Shown here: piece by piece, positions 26,061-36,158 of the stretch
Position numbering within the stretch: position 1 is the first letter of the stretch
How the letters are laid out: each line of letters starts with the position of its first letter
Source: Pectinatus cerevisiiphilus
Lineage (GTDB): Bacteria; Bacillota; Negativicutes; Selenomonadales; Selenomonadaceae
Assembly: GCF_004341685.1 (NCBI RefSeq)
Contig: NZ_SMAA01000012.1
Coordinates: 1-64,000 of the forward strand
DNA: 64,000 nucleotides
Direction: 5' to 3'
Position numbers and translations under genes: made by a program
The notes under the pieces: model-generated
Seen by the model: the letters and a program-made list of their open reading frames with translations, nothing else
The model's database searches: none
Told to the model about the DNA's origin: nothing

Positions 26061-26181
26061 AAAAATTTATGCACACAAAGATAAATTTTTATGGATACAG
26101 CAAAAAAAATTGTAATATACATTTTACAAAATGAATATTTTTAATTAAAATATAACCATACGTTATCAAGGAGGTTTTTAT

Positions 26182-27123
26182 ATGCTTTCATGTAAAGATT
26201 TATTATCGATACATGATTTGACAGTTGAAGAAGTAGAAGAAATACTAACACTTGCCCAGGAATTAAAAGCGATGCAAAAAGCCGGTATTGAACATCATTT
26301 ACTGGAGGGAAAAACGCTGGGCATGATTTTTGAAAAATCGTCTACACGTACGCGGGTTTCTTTCGAAACTGGTATGTATCAGCTTGGTGGACAGGCACTT
26401 TTCCTTTCCAATCGTGATCTGCAGATTGGCCGCGGAGAACCGATAAAAGATACCGCAAGAGTCCTTTCCCGTTATCTCGACGGCATTATGATCCGCACTT
26501 TTGCACACGAAAAGGTAGAAGAATTTGCCCGTTATGCTGACATTCCAGTCATAAATGCATTGACTGACCTGCTCCATCCATGTCAGGCACTGACTGATCT
26601 GTTGACTATCCGTGAACATAAAGGTAAAAATTTAAAGGGATTGAAGATGGCTTATATTGGCGATGGTAACAATATGGCTCATTCCCTAATGTTTGCCTGT
26701 GCGAAAACAGGTATAAATTTTGTCGCGGCTACACCAAAAGGCTATGAACCAAATGCTGAAATATTGGTAAATGCTAAAGCGGACGCAGCAGAAACCGGAG
26801 CAACAGTGACAGTTACGAATGATGCAGCAGCGGCAGCGAAGGATGCTGATGTTTTATACACCGATGTATGGGCGAGCATGGGACAAGAAGCTGAACATGA
26901 TGCAAGAGTAAAAATTTTCCAAGGTTACCAAATAAATACTGATCTTCTAAAACATGCTGACAAACGGGCAATGGTGCTTCATTGTCTACCAGCTCACCGC
27001 GGTGAAGAAATAACTGATGAAGTTTTAGAAGCACATGCTGATGAAATTTTTGATGAGGCCGAAAATCGTCTTCATACACAAAAAGCTATTATGGCTCTTT
27101 TAATGGGCGACCATCATCATTAA
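26182..27123 (+). CDS. argF: Ornithine carbamoyltransferase
   Basis: Makes citrulline from ornithine and carbamoyl phosphate. 313 aa. The carbamoyl-phosphate site STRTR is at residues 54-58, HPCQALTD near 132, and the ornithine-site HCLPAHRGEE near 270. The ATG follows AAGGAGG. The C-terminus ends in three His residues. The anabolic role follows from its place between argD and argG; no arcA or arcC is seen. Confidence 0.95.
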   Translation: MLSCKDLLSIHDLTVEEVEEILTLAQELKAMQKAGIEHHLLEGKTLGMIFEKSSTRTRVSFETGMYQLGGQALFLSNRDLQIGRGEPIKDTARVLSRYLDGIMIRTFAHEKVEEFARYADIPVINALTDLLHPCQALTDLLTIREHKGKNLKGLKMAYIGDGNNMAHSLMFACAKTGINFVAATPKGYEPNAEILVNAKADAAETGATVTVTNDAAAAAKDADVLYTDVWASMGQEAEHDARVKIFQGYQINTDLLKHADKRAMVLHCLPAHRGEEITDEVLEAHADEIFDEAENRLHTQKAIMALLMGDHHH

Positions 27124-27149
27124 TAATAAAAATTTAAGGAGTGTTCATT

Positions 27150-28361
27150 ATGGAACAAGTAAAAAAAGTTGTACTCGCTTATTCAGGCGGTCTTGATACA
27201 TCTGTTATTATTCCTTGGCTTAAAGAAAATTATGGCGGTTGCGAAGTTATCGCTGTATGTGCTGACATTGGCCAGGGTGATGAACTGAATGTAGTCCATG
27301 ACAAGGCATTGAAATCAGGCGCTTCTAAAGTTTATATAGAACATCTTACTCAGGATTTTCTTGAAAATTATGTATGGTCGACATTAAAGGCCGGTGCTGT
27401 ATATGAAGGCAAATATCTGCTCGGCACATCATTTGCCCGTCCTTTGATAGCTAAACGCCTTGTCGAAATAGCTAAAGAAGAAAATGCTGATGCAATTGCC
27501 CATGGTGCCACAGGAAAAGGTAATGACCAGGTTCGTTTTGAATTAACGGTTAAAGCATTAGCACCGAATATAAAAATAATCGCTCCGTGGCGTGAATGGA
27601 CATTGAGATCACGTGAAGACGAAATAGTCTATGCCAATAAACATGATATTCCTGTTGCCACAGAAAATAAAACCTACAGCATGGATAGAAATATTTGGCA
27701 TTTGAGCCATGAAGGTTCTGATCTTGAAGATCCTTGGAATGCACCTAAAAACAGTATGTTCCTCATTTCCAAAGCACCGGAAGACGCTCCTGACAAACCA
27801 GAATATATATCTATTGATTTTAAAAAGGGTATTCCTGTCGCAGTGAACGGTGAAACGCTTGATGCAGTTGCATTGCTCAATAAATTAAATAAAATTGGTG
27901 CTAAAAACGGTATTGGCATTACAGATATTGTTGAAAACCGTCTTGTAGGTATGAAGTCCCGTGGCGTTTATGAAAATCCAGGCGGAGCACTCTTATATTA
28001 TGCACATAGAGAACTTGAATATCTGTGCTTAGACCGTCAAACTTTCCACTATAAGGAAACAGTTGCCATTCGTTATGGCGAACTCGTTTATGATGGAATG
28101 TGGTTTAGCCAGCTCCGTGAAGCTTTGGCTGCTTTTGTCGACAGCACACAGGAAACTGTTACCGGCACCGTACAGCTGAAACTGTATAAAGGAAATATTA
28201 TATCTGCTGGTGCAAAATCACCGTATTCCTTGTACAGCCATGATTTTGTTACATTTGAAGCTGATGATGTATATGATCAGGCAGATGCTACCGGATTCAT
28301 TAATCTTTTTGGCCTACCGCTTAAGGTTCGCGCTATGATGCAGGAAAAAACAGGTAAATAA
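27150..28361 (+). CDS. argG: Argininosuccinate synthase
   Basis: ATP-dependent ligation of citrulline and aspartate. 403 aa. The N-type ATP pyrophosphatase P-loop AYSGGLDTS lies at residues 10-18; the citrulline/ATP region [12 protein letters not shown] is near residue 117. The ATG at 27150 follows AAGGAG at proper spacing; the GTG at 27141 overlaps that site. It is 26 bases after argF and 5 bases before argH. Confidence 0.96.
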   Translation: MEQVKKVVLAYSGGLDTSVIIPWLKENYGGCEVIAVCADIGQGDELNVVHDKALKSGASKVYIEHLTQDFLENYVWSTLKAGAVYEGKYLLGTSFARPLIAKRLVEIAKEENADAIAHGATGKGNDQVRFELTVKALAPNIKIIAPWREWTLRSREDEIVYANKHDIPVATENKTYSMDRNIWHLSHEGSDLEDPWNAPKNSMFLISKAPEDAPDKPEYISIDFKKGIPVAVNGETLDAVALLNKLNKIGAKNGIGITDIVENRLVGMKSRGVYENPGGALLYYAHRELEYLCLDRQTFHYKETVAIRYGELVYDGMWFSQLREALAAFVDSTQETVTGTVQLKLYKGNIISAGAKSPYSLYSHDFVTFEADDVYDQADATGFINLFGLPLKVRAMMQEKTGK

Positions 28362-28366
28362 ATAGT

Positions 28367-29791
28367 ATGAGTGAACAATTATGGGGTGGCAGGTTCTCTA
28401 AATCCACCGATGAAATGATAAATGAATTCCAGGCTTCCATTCAGTTTGACAAACGGATGTACCATGAAGATATTGCCGGAAGCATAGCGCATGCCCGTAT
28501 GCTGGCAAAATGCGGTATAATTTCAAATGATGACTGCCAAAAAATAACAGATGGCCTAAAAGCAATATTGGCTGATATAGAAGCTGGAAACTTTGATTTT
28601 TCCATTGATTTGGAAGATATTCATATGAATATCGAAAAGAGACTTACCGATAGGATCGGGGAAGCAGGCGGCAGGCTACATACAGCAAGAAGCCGCAATG
28701 ACCAGGTAGCACTTGATACACACATGTATGTACGTAAGGAAACAGCCGATGTTTCAAAGCTCATTTTAGATTTGCAAAAGGCTTTTGTAGAAACAGCACG
28801 TAAATACGATGACGTTATTATGCCTGGCTACACTCATCTGCAAAGGGCACAGCCCATTTTATTCTCACACCATATGCTCGCTTATTTTTCCATGTTGTGC
28901 CGCGATTTTTCACGCTTCAAGGGCGTGTATGAACGCTGCGATATAATGCCGCTCGGTGCCGGGGCACTTGCTGGAACGACATTTCCAATAGACAGGCAAA
29001 TGGTTGCTAAGCAGCTTAACTTTTCAGCAGTTTATCCAAACAGCCTTGATGCTGTAAGTGACAGGGATTATATCATGGAATTTCTTGCGGCGGCTTCGAT
29101 TCTCATGGTTCATCTAAGCCGTTTGAGTGAAGAAATTGTTTTATGGTGTTCTCGTGAATTTTCTTTTGTGGAATTGGACGATGCACATTGTACCGGGTCG
29201 AGCATGATGCCACAAAAAAAGAATCCTGATGTATCAGAACTTGTCCGTGGTAAAGCAGGACGGACAATCGGGCATTTGATGGCTATGCTGACCACTGTAA
29301 AAGGATTGCCGCTGGCATACAACAAAGACCTGCAAGAAGATAAAGAAGGCCTTTTTGATACTATCGACACAGTAAAGTTCAGTCTGGCAGTTTATGCGCA
29401 GCTTATTCGCGGTATGAAAGTGAAGAAAGAAACAATGCTCAAGGCTGTTCAGGAAGATTTTTCTAATGCTACTGATCTTGCTGATTATCTTGTAAAAAAA
29501 GGTATGCCTTTTAGACAGGCACATTCTGTTTCAGGCAAGGCAGTGCATTATTGTATTGAACAGCACAAATGGCTTGAAGATATGACGATGGAAGAGTTTA
29601 AAAAACTCTCCGCATTGTTTGAACCAGATGTAAAAGAAGCAATCAGGCCGGAAACATGCGTAAAGAACCGTAACTCTTATGGCGGGACATCGTATGCACA
29701 GACACAAATGCAGCTCACCGCTGCAGACCAGATCCTTAAAGAACAGCAGGATCAACTTGATTTTTATAGTTCCAGAAAAATAAAGATTTGA
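28367..29791 (+). CDS. argH: Argininosuccinate lyase
   Basis: Splits argininosuccinate into arginine and fumarate. 474 aa, of the fumarase/aspartase superfamily. It begins [12 protein letters not shown]; the superfamily signature [12 protein letters not shown], whose Ser is the catalytic base, is near residue 275. [10 protein letters not shown] near 108 is also conserved. It is the last gene of the arg operon, closed by a terminator. The fumarate it releases could feed anaerobic fumarate reduction. Confidence 0.96.
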   Translation: MSEQLWGGRFSKSTDEMINEFQASIQFDKRMYHEDIAGSIAHARMLAKCGIISNDDCQKITDGLKAILADIEAGNFDFSIDLEDIHMNIEKRLTDRIGEAGGRLHTARSRNDQVALDTHMYVRKETADVSKLILDLQKAFVETARKYDDVIMPGYTHLQRAQPILFSHHMLAYFSMLCRDFSRFKGVYERCDIMPLGAGALAGTTFPIDRQMVAKQLNFSAVYPNSLDAVSDRDYIMEFLAAASILMVHLSRLSEEIVLWCSREFSFVELDDAHCTGSSMMPQKKNPDVSELVRGKAGRTIGHLMAMLTTVKGLPLAYNKDLQEDKEGLFDTIDTVKFSLAVYAQLIRGMKVKKETMLKAVQEDFSNATDLADYLVKKGMPFRQAHSVSGKAVHYCIEQHKWLEDMTMEEFKKLSALFEPDVKEAIRPETCVKNRNSYGGTSYAQTQMQLTAADQILKEQQDQLDFYSSRKIKI

Positions 29792-29808
29792 TTTGTATTT
29801 TGATAAAG

Positions 29809-29842
29809 AAAATGCACGCTGTTCAATGAAGCGTGCATTTTT
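29809..29842 (+). terminator. Terminator of the arg operon
   Basis: AAAATGCACGCT with AGCGTGCATTTT around a 9-base loop, then Ts. Confidence 0.85.
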
Positions 29843-29866
29843 AATTCAGTAAAGGATTATTATTTT

Positions 29867-31711
29867 ATGAATTCTATATTATTTATTGCACCCCATCAAA
29901 AAATAGCCGATAATGCACAGAATATACTGGAGTATATGGGGATATCCATTCCTGTTATTACCGCTTCCAACCAAGAAGCCGTACGAATTGCTGCTACTGC
30001 CTACAGAAATGCGTCGATAATTATAAGCCGTGGCGGCACAGCCCGTGATCTCAAGCAAAGCACTGATAAAATAATTGTTGATATCCATACTTCTTTTATA
30101 GATATAAGTATAGCTGTTCAAAAATTAATTACGCAGGGCAGTAAAAATATTGCGATCGTATCAGCGAATAATATAATAGAGAATGCCAATATCAAGTTTG
30201 ATTTTGGTGGGATTTCTGTCAGATTATGCCCATGTATCGATGATAGTGACATAATTAAAAAGGTAAAAGAACTTTATAAGACAGGTATTGATGGTATTGC
30301 TGGTGATATAAAGGCCATCTTGACCGCCGCTTCATTAAATATACAAAACCGCGCCTATATCACATCAGGTGATATTTCTATCAGTAAAGCGATAGAAGAA
30401 GCCCTTGCTCTTGCTAATTATGAACAAGGAAAGCATCTGCGCTTAAAAACAATGCAATCTATCATTGATAATATTGATGAAGGGATAATTGTTTACGACC
30501 AAAACCAGCATATTATTTTCTCTAATAAAGAAGGACAGTCCATAATAAAAAACAGCCCTTTGTTTTCTTCATCAGACCGGCAAAGAAAATTCCCTACATT
30601 GCTGGATGAATACAAAGGGAAAATATTGGAAATAAATGCCGAAAAAGTTTTACTGGACATTATAAAGTTAAATATAACTAAAGAATACCAAAATGATATA
30701 TTAATTTTTCAGAAAGTCAGTAATATTGAAAATTCAGCTAGGAAAATACGTTCTGCACTTCATCAAAAAGGACTTTATGCAAAAAAGAATTTCGCTGATA
30801 TTAAATATTCTTCTACAAAAATGGAAAATATCTTATCGACAGCGCGCCAATTTGCAGAATCAAAATCTACCGTGCTCATTTATGGTGAAACAGGAACAGG
30901 CAAAGAAGGACTGGCACAGAGTATACACAATGCCAGCCCACGCCGTGATAAACCATTTGTATCAATAAATTGCGCTTCATTACCACCTACGCTGATTGAA
31001 TCGGAACTATTTGGCTATGTTGATGGCGCCTTTACAGGTGCACGCCGTTCTGGTAAAAAAGGCTTATTTGAAATGGCCCATACAGGAACAATATTTCTTG
31101 ATGAAATAGGTGATCTGCCGTTAGATATGCAAAGCCGCCTTTTACGTGTTTTACAGGAACGGGAAATCATGCGTATTGGTGACGATAAAATATTACCTAT
31201 TGATATACGGCTTATCTGTGCTACCAATAAAAATTTGAAACAGCTCATAAAGGATGGCCTTTTTCGGCAAGACTTGTACTATCGTATAAATGTCCTGCGG
31301 CTTACATTGCCACCTCTTCGTGAACGCAAGGAAGATATAATGCCCCTGCTGTATTTTTATTTAAACCGTTATCTGCCTGTACAGCATAAAACTCCTGTCA
31401 CTTTACCGCCTAAAATAACTGCTTATCTGCAAAATTATCCATGGTATGGAAATGTACGTGAACTCAAAAATACGGCAGAAGTAATAGCGTTCAACTATAA
31501 TAAGAATATTTCGCTTCAGCAGGTAAAAGACATTTTAGACGATGATGTTGAAAGTATTGATGCTGATTGCACACTCAGTATTAATGCAAGCGGTGATTTA
31601 AAAACCATGGAAAAAGACATAATCCATCAATTATTAAAGAAATATTCTGCCGAAGAAGTATGCCATCTGCTCAATATAAGCAGAGTGACTTTATGGCGAA
31701 AATGCAAATAA
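29867..31711 (+). CDS. PrpR-type sigma-54-dependent activator
   Basis: Enhancer-binding protein of 614 aa. The N-terminal sensor (1-185) is of the PrpR_N type, with the signature IIISRGGTARDL near 50-62. A PAS-like region follows (about 192-290: IIDNIDEGIIVYDQNQHIIF). The AAA+ domain (about 312-545) has Walker A GETGTGKE at 340-347 and GAFTGA at 387-392, so it can engage sigma-54. A Fis-type helix-turn-helix lies at the C-terminus (EEVCHLLNISRVTLWRK). The start ATG follows AAAGGA. It converges on the uxa genes, whose promoter is of the -24/-12 type, so it probably controls them. Its effector is unknown; a hexuronate-derived acid is plausible. Confidence 0.9.
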   Translation: MNSILFIAPHQKIADNAQNILEYMGISIPVITASNQEAVRIAATAYRNASIIISRGGTARDLKQSTDKIIVDIHTSFIDISIAVQKLITQGSKNIAIVSANNIIENANIKFDFGGISVRLCPCIDDSDIIKKVKELYKTGIDGIAGDIKAILTAASLNIQNRAYITSGDISISKAIEEALALANYEQGKHLRLKTMQSIIDNIDEGIIVYDQNQHIIFSNKEGQSIIKNSPLFSSSDRQRKFPTLLDEYKGKILEINAEKVLLDIIKLNITKEYQNDILIFQKVSNIENSARKIRSALHQKGLYAKKNFADIKYSSTKMENILSTARQFAESKSTVLIYGETGTGKEGLAQSIHNASPRRDKPFVSINCASLPPTLIESELFGYVDGAFTGARRSGKKGLFEMAHTGTIFLDEIGDLPLDMQSRLLRVLQEREIMRIGDDKILPIDIRLICATNKNLKQLIKDGLFRQDLYYRINVLRLTLPPLRERKEDIMPLLYFYLNRYLPVQHKTPVTLPPKITAYLQNYPWYGNVRELKNTAEVIAFNYNKNISLQQVKDILDDDVESIDADCTLSINASGDLKTMEKDIIHQLLKKYSAEEVCHLLNISRVTLWRKCK

Positions 31712-31746
31712 AATGCCGCATAAAATTTATTTGCCTAGTTTTACCT

Positions 31747-33231
31747 TTATTCAGTAACGCCATCCTTCATTATGGCGATTTCGTGAAAATCCATTTTTTC
31801 TGATTTCGTTAGTTCACCGGAGGCGGTTTGCAATATTTGCGTGAAAAGTTTATCACGTAGTTCAGTTAATGATAAGCCTTGTAGAAGTTTGCCTGCATTA
31901 AAATCTATCCAATTGGCTTTATATTCTGCCAAAGTTGGATTCGTCGCTATTTTTAAAACAGGTACAATCGTGCCCCAAGGGGTGCCGCGTCCTGTCGAAA
32001 ATAGTATTAATTGGCAGCCAGCCGCAGCAAGGGCAGTGGTCGAAACTGAATCGTTGCCGGGGGCATTGAGAAGCTGCAAGCCTGATCCTTTGATAGTATC
32101 AGCATAATCAAGTACATTAGTAATGGCGGCAGTTCCGCCTTTTTGGACGCAGCCGAGGGATTTGTCTTCAAGGGTGGTTATCCCCCCTTTTTTATTTCCG
32201 GGGGATGGATTGTCAGAAATAACCTGCCCATATCGTTTGAAGTATTTTTTAAAATTATTTATTAAATCGACAATGTTATTAAATACGTTTTTATCAACCG
32301 CACGATTCATTAAAAGTGTTTCTGCGCCAAACATTTCTGGCACCTCTGTCAAAATAGTGGTGGCACCACTGCCGACCATAAGATCGGACAAAGCGCCAAT
32401 GAGCGGATTGGCAGTAATGCCTGAAAGTCCATCAGACCCGCCACATTTCAAACCAATGCGCAATGCAGTCAACGGACATTCTGTCCTTTCATAACCATTG
32501 GCAAATTCAGCTAATTCTTTCAGCAGTTTCTCACCTGCGGCATTTTCATCAGGTACTTCCTGGGTGATAAGAAATTTTACGCGTCTTTCATCAAATTCAC
32601 CAAGTACTTTTTTAAATTCATCTACATTATTATTTTCACAACCCAAGCCTACGACGAGCACTGCTCCCGCGTTGGGATGCTTTACTATGTCTGCCAGGAT
32701 ACGCTGTGTCATACGGTAATCGTCCCCTATTTGGGAACAGCCATAAGGATGGCTTACAGCGATGCAGTCATCGACATTCGCATAGTTTTGGCATAATTCC
32801 CGGCCTTTTTTTTCTAAAAACCTGATTGTACTGGTAACACAGTTGACGGTTGGAACGATAAATATATGGTTGCGGATACCGACTGTACCATCACCACGCT
32901 TATAACCCTTAAAACTCCCCTGCTTTTTGGGCAGTGTAGCTTGTTTCACCGGTGTGTATTTATAGGTAAGCAGCTCGCCCAGATTCGTCTTTACATTATG
33001 CGTGTGTATGTGTGCACCGGCAGGTATGTCACTACTGGCATGACCTATGGGAAAACCATATTTGATAATATTTTCCCCTTTTATTATATTTCGCAGGGCA
33101 AATTTATGGCCAAAATGAATATCATCACGCAATATGATTTTTTGGCCATTTATTTCTATACAGTCTCCCTCAAGAAGATTTTCCAAAGCTACAGCAGCAT
33201 TATCTGCTTTATTTATTTGTAATGCCCGCAT
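31747..33231 (-). CDS. uxaA: Altronate dehydratase
   Basis: Dehydrates D-altronate to 2-keto-3-deoxygluconate in the galacturonate branch. 494 aa. An N-terminal SAF domain (about 1-85) precedes the long UxaA catalytic domain with GYKRGDGTVGIRNHI, CKNVD-like VAVSHPYGCSQIGDD, LKCGGSDGLSGITANP and the C-terminal FSTGRGTPWG. These match UxaA/GarD-type enzymes that use iron. The ATG is followed by ALQINKADNAAV. It is the last gene of a three-gene minus-strand operon. D-galactarate and related dehydratases are relatives, but the uxaB neighbour favours altronate. Confidence 0.92.
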   Translation of the reverse strand: MRALQINKADNAAVALENLLEGDCIEINGQKIILRDDIHFGHKFALRNIIKGENIIKYGFPIGHASSDIPAGAHIHTHNVKTNLGELLTYKYTPVKQATLPKKQGSFKGYKRGDGTVGIRNHIFIVPTVNCVTSTIRFLEKKGRELCQNYANVDDCIAVSHPYGCSQIGDDYRMTQRILADIVKHPNAGAVLVVGLGCENNNVDEFKKVLGEFDERRVKFLITQEVPDENAAGEKLLKELAEFANGYERTECPLTALRIGLKCGGSDGLSGITANPLIGALSDLMVGSGATTILTEVPEMFGAETLLMNRAVDKNVFNNIVDLINNFKKYFKRYGQVISDNPSPGNKKGGITTLEDKSLGCVQKGGTAAITNVLDYADTIKGSGLQLLNAPGNDSVSTTALAAAGCQLILFSTGRGTPWGTIVPVLKIATNPTLAEYKANWIDFNAGKLLQGLSLTELRDKLFTQILQTASGELTKSEKMDFHEIAIMKDGVTE

Positions 33232-33247
33232 AACAATAATCTACTCC

Positions 33248-34735
33248 TTACAGCAGTGAGTCCATCACGGCTTTACTGCCTTCCGTATCAAGACGATACA
33301 GATATTTACCCACAGCCTGTGTTATATTTTCTAAAAATGCAGTGTCTATATTCCAAAGGTCAGTATCACCCACAATTGCCTTGGCTGTTGCTACTGCTCC
33401 TTTTTGTGTACCGTCATACAATTTCCATGCGGCAACGAATTTTTTTATGTTGTTTTCATCATCGGTGAGCTCATATTCTTTGCCGTCACGCTGCCCATAC
33501 AGATGATTTTCTGCTGTACGGACGGGTTTATAGACATAGATAAAAGCTGCAAAGGCAAACAATAGCTCTTCAGGGAATTTACCGTATTTTTTATGGTAAT
33601 CAAGTAAGGAAGGTAGTACTCTGACCTTGAATTTAGAAGTGGAATTGAGCAAAATACTCAGTAAATAATGTTTTATAAATGGATTTTGGAAACGTTCAAT
33701 GACAGCTTCCGCGAAATCACTGAGCATGTTTTTATCCATATCTACTGAAGGAAGAATAATATCTCGTATAGTATGGCATGTAAAGCTGCCTGTTGTCGTA
33801 TTCTCCATCATTTCCGCTACCGTATTCATTCCGGCTAGAAAAGCTGCTGGTACATTGGCCGTATGGCCACCATTTAAAAGACGGACTTTCCGCTGTCTGT
33901 ATTTTGTTATATCTTTTTCGACAACAACATTCAGGTCAACTTGTTGCAAGGGCAGTCTTTCCTGTAAGCGGGCATCACCTTCAATAGCAAAAAAATGGAA
34001 CGGTTCACCACATACAAGTAAAGCATCATCGTATTTGAGTTCTTTGGCGAATTGTTCTGCTTCATCCTTAGGATAACCGCTTACAACACGGTCAACTAAT
34101 GTATTATAAAAAGTGTTGTATTTGTTAAGCCAGGTCTTAAAGCCTTCCGGCAGTTTCCATTGGGCACAGTACTTTAGAATAATGCTTTTTAGAAGTTCAC
34201 CGTTTGCTTCCAATAATTCACATGGGATAATATCCATGCCTTTATCAGCAGCCCCGGCAAAATGTTCATACCGGTGATAAAGGTAAAGTGTCAGTTTAGC
34301 AGGAAACGACAATGGCGGTGTCATTTCTGCCGTATCGTCACCATTATATGCCAAGCCTGCTTCCGTAGTGTTGGAAAAGACATATTCTATAGCAGGGTTT
34401 TCCGCGCATTTAAGGACTTCCTGCCAATCTGTATAAGGATTGATACCACGGCTTACAGAAGTAATGATTTCCTTTACATTAACCGTTTTACCATTTTGTA
34501 CGCCTCGTAAGATTGTTGTATAAAGACCATCCTGGGCATTTAACTTACCAACCACGCGGCCATGGGGAGTGGGCTGTACTGCTACTACCCGACCGTTGAA
34601 GATGTTTTTCTTGTTCATTTGCTGGATCATCCAATCAATAAAGCAGCGTAGAAAATTGCCTTCACCAAATTGAATTATCTTTTCGGGTAAATCATTTTTT
34701 AATTCGGGATGTGATGTAAAATTTAATTTCTGCAT
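33248..34735 (-). CDS. uxaB: Tagaturonate reductase (altronate oxidoreductase)
   Basis: NADH-dependent reduction of D-tagaturonate to D-altronate, the substrate of the next enzyme. 495 aa, mannitol-dehydrogenase superfamily. Near the N-terminus IIQFGEGNFLRCFIDWMI is typical of UxaB, and KVRLLNGGHTANVPAAFLAG near residue 280 carries the catalytic Lys/His region of the family. The ATG at 34735 follows AGGAG; the GTG three codons upstream is poorly placed. It starts 11 bases after the dehydrogenase gene. Confidence 0.92.
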   Translation of the reverse strand: MQKLNFTSHPELKNDLPEKIIQFGEGNFLRCFIDWMIQQMNKKNIFNGRVVAVQPTPHGRVVGKLNAQDGLYTTILRGVQNGKTVNVKEIITSVSRGINPYTDWQEVLKCAENPAIEYVFSNTTEAGLAYNGDDTAEMTPPLSFPAKLTLYLYHRYEHFAGAADKGMDIIPCELLEANGELLKSIILKYCAQWKLPEGFKTWLNKYNTFYNTLVDRVVSGYPKDEAEQFAKELKYDDALLVCGEPFHFFAIEGDARLQERLPLQQVDLNVVVEKDITKYRQRKVRLLNGGHTANVPAAFLAGMNTVAEMMENTTTGSFTCHTIRDIILPSVDMDKNMLSDFAEAVIERFQNPFIKHYLLSILLNSTSKFKVRVLPSLLDYHKKYGKFPEELLFAFAAFIYVYKPVRTAENHLYGQRDGKEYELTDDENNIKKFVAAWKLYDGTQKGAVATAKAIVGDTDLWNIDTAFLENITQAVGKYLYRLDTEGSKAVMDSLL

Positions 34736-34746
34736 ATAAAACACTC

Positions 34747-35766
34747 CTAAAATTTTATTACTACCTTTAGCATAGATGCTGCATTTTTGCTGAAATCAGC
34801 AAAAGCCTTATCAGCTTCAGCTAAAGCATAAGTATTAGTAACTATTTTTTGCAGATCTACGCTGCCCCCTTTGACTAAATCAATTAAAGCCAGGAAGTCT
34901 TTTTTTAGAGCATTACGTGAACCGAAGACATTGAGTTCTTTCTTTTGTAATAAAGTGAAATCAAAATCCTGTTTGCGTTTGCCTACACCTATCTGTACCA
35001 TGCGTCCACCAAAAGTAGCGGCATCAATACAGTTTTGGAAAGTAGAGGGCAAGCCGACTGCTTCAATGGTGACATCAAAAAGCTTGTTGTCTGTTATTTC
35101 CTTTACTTTGTTCATAAAGTTTTCTGGGTCGTTATTTAAGATACCGCCGTCAAGATGAAATGTTTTTATGGCATAATCCATTTTTTGTTGGGAAATATCG
35201 GCAATATAGACATTGGCACCAGCCGCTTTGGCGGCTATCGAAGCGAGTGCGCCTATAGTTCCTGCCCCGATGATAAGCACATTATCGCCCGGTTTGATAT
35301 GTGCGCGGCTTACCCCATGGTAGCTTATGCAAAACGGTTCAATCAAAGCCAGTGTTTTGGCTGGTAATCCTTTACCATCATATATGCGTTCAACAGGCAT
35401 GGTTATATATTCGGAAAAGGCACCGTCCCGTTGTGCACCCAAAGTTTCGTTACTGATGCAGCAGTTAACAAGACCGCGTTGGCAGGAATAACATTTTCCG
35501 CAGTTAAAATAAGGATTGCAGGTTACTATCATACCTGTTGATAAATTATATTCATTATCGTCGATTTCAATTATTTCAGCAGAGAACTCATGACCAGGTA
35601 TACGCGGATAGGAAGCATAAGCAAATGTGCCACGATACGTCCCTAAATCGCTGCCGCAGATACCGCCGTATAATATCTTTAGTAAAGCTTCTCCTTTTTT
35701 ACGTACAGGATTGGGAGTATCAATGATTTTTACTTGTCCCGGTTCTGGAATAATTACTGTTTTCAT
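34747..35766 (-). CDS. Zinc-type alcohol/polyol dehydrogenase
   Basis: Medium-chain, zinc- and NAD(P)-dependent dehydrogenase, 339 aa. The catalytic zinc ligands are suggested by GGICGSDLG and PGHEFSAEI; the structural zinc Cys cluster is CNPYFNCGKCYSCQRG; the Rossmann motif is IGAGTIGALAS. The ATG at 35766 follows GAGGTG; the longer frame lies in the promoter region. As the first gene of the operon with uxaB and uxaA it probably feeds tagaturonate or a related keto acid into the path. L-galactonate 5-dehydrogenase activity is one possibility, since that reaction gives tagaturonate, but the sequence alone does not prove it. Confidence 0.85.
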   Translation of the reverse strand: MKTVIIPEPGQVKIIDTPNPVRKKGEALLKILYGGICGSDLGTYRGTFAYASYPRIPGHEFSAEIIEIDDNEYNLSTGMIVTCNPYFNCGKCYSCQRGLVNCCISNETLGAQRDGAFSEYITMPVERIYDGKGLPAKTLALIEPFCISYHGVSRAHIKPGDNVLIIGAGTIGALASIAAKAAGANVYIADISQQKMDYAIKTFHLDGGILNNDPENFMNKVKEITDNKLFDVTIEAVGLPSTFQNCIDAATFGGRMVQIGVGKRKQDFDFTLLQKKELNVFGSRNALKKDFLALIDLVKGGSVDLQKIVTNTYALAEADKAFADFSKNAASMLKVVIKF

Positions 35767-35816
35767 AAAAAATGCACCTCTATATTTTATATGTATTGCT
35801 CTTATTTTATAATAGA

Positions 35817-35831
35817 GCAAATACCATGCCA
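35817..35831 (-). promoter_or_regulatory. Sigma-54 (-24/-12) promoter of the uxa operon
   Basis: On the minus strand TGGCATGGTATTTGC fits TGGCACG-N4-TTGC with 12-base spacing between GG and GC. It lies 51 bases before the first gene. The sigma-54 activator at 29867-31711 is the natural partner. Confidence 0.85.
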
Positions 35832-35887
35832 AATATTTTAAATTTCCAGCATAATATCTTTATACATAAAAAAATAGGATGAGACTA

Positions 35888-36075
35888 TTTCATAATATTG
35901 CAAAAAAACGTCTGCATATCCTTATTTTACAATACTTCTGAGATACATCTAAAAAAACAATTTAATCTGATTATTTCAACAAATTTTATTTTAAAGCCTT
36001 CAAAAAATAAAATAATTATTAAAAACCAGCGAACTGTTTCATATTTGCATTAAATAAATTTCACATTTGTAATAT
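35888..36075 (-). promoter_or_regulatory. Possible enhancer region upstream of the uxa promoter
   Basis: AT-rich DNA between the uxa promoter and the cheV terminator. Two similar elements, TTTCATATTTGCA (36037) and TTTCACATTTGTA (36059), are 22 bases apart, about two helical turns; a third looser copy, TTTCATAATATTGCA, starts at 35888. These may be activator sites. No gene is seen in this 326-base gap. Confidence 0.4.
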
Positions 36076-36122
36076 AAATATGCTACAGAATCAGTTGCAA
36101 TTATTCAGTAAAAGAAACAAAT

Positions 36123-36152
36123 AAAACCGCAGCATTTTGTAACTGCGGTTTT
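36123..36152 (-). terminator. Terminator of cheV
   Basis: Perfect 10-bp stem AAAACCGCAG with CTGCGGTTTT and a 10-base loop, followed on the minus strand by a T-rich stretch, 7 bases after the cheV stop. Confidence 0.85.
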
Positions 36153-36158
36153 ACCAGT

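Noticed and set aside
26061-26181. ArgR boxes in the argD-argF gap
   Set aside because: ATGAATATTT-like half sites and the dyad TTGTAA-N8-TTACAA occur, but none matches a full ARG box well enough to claim.
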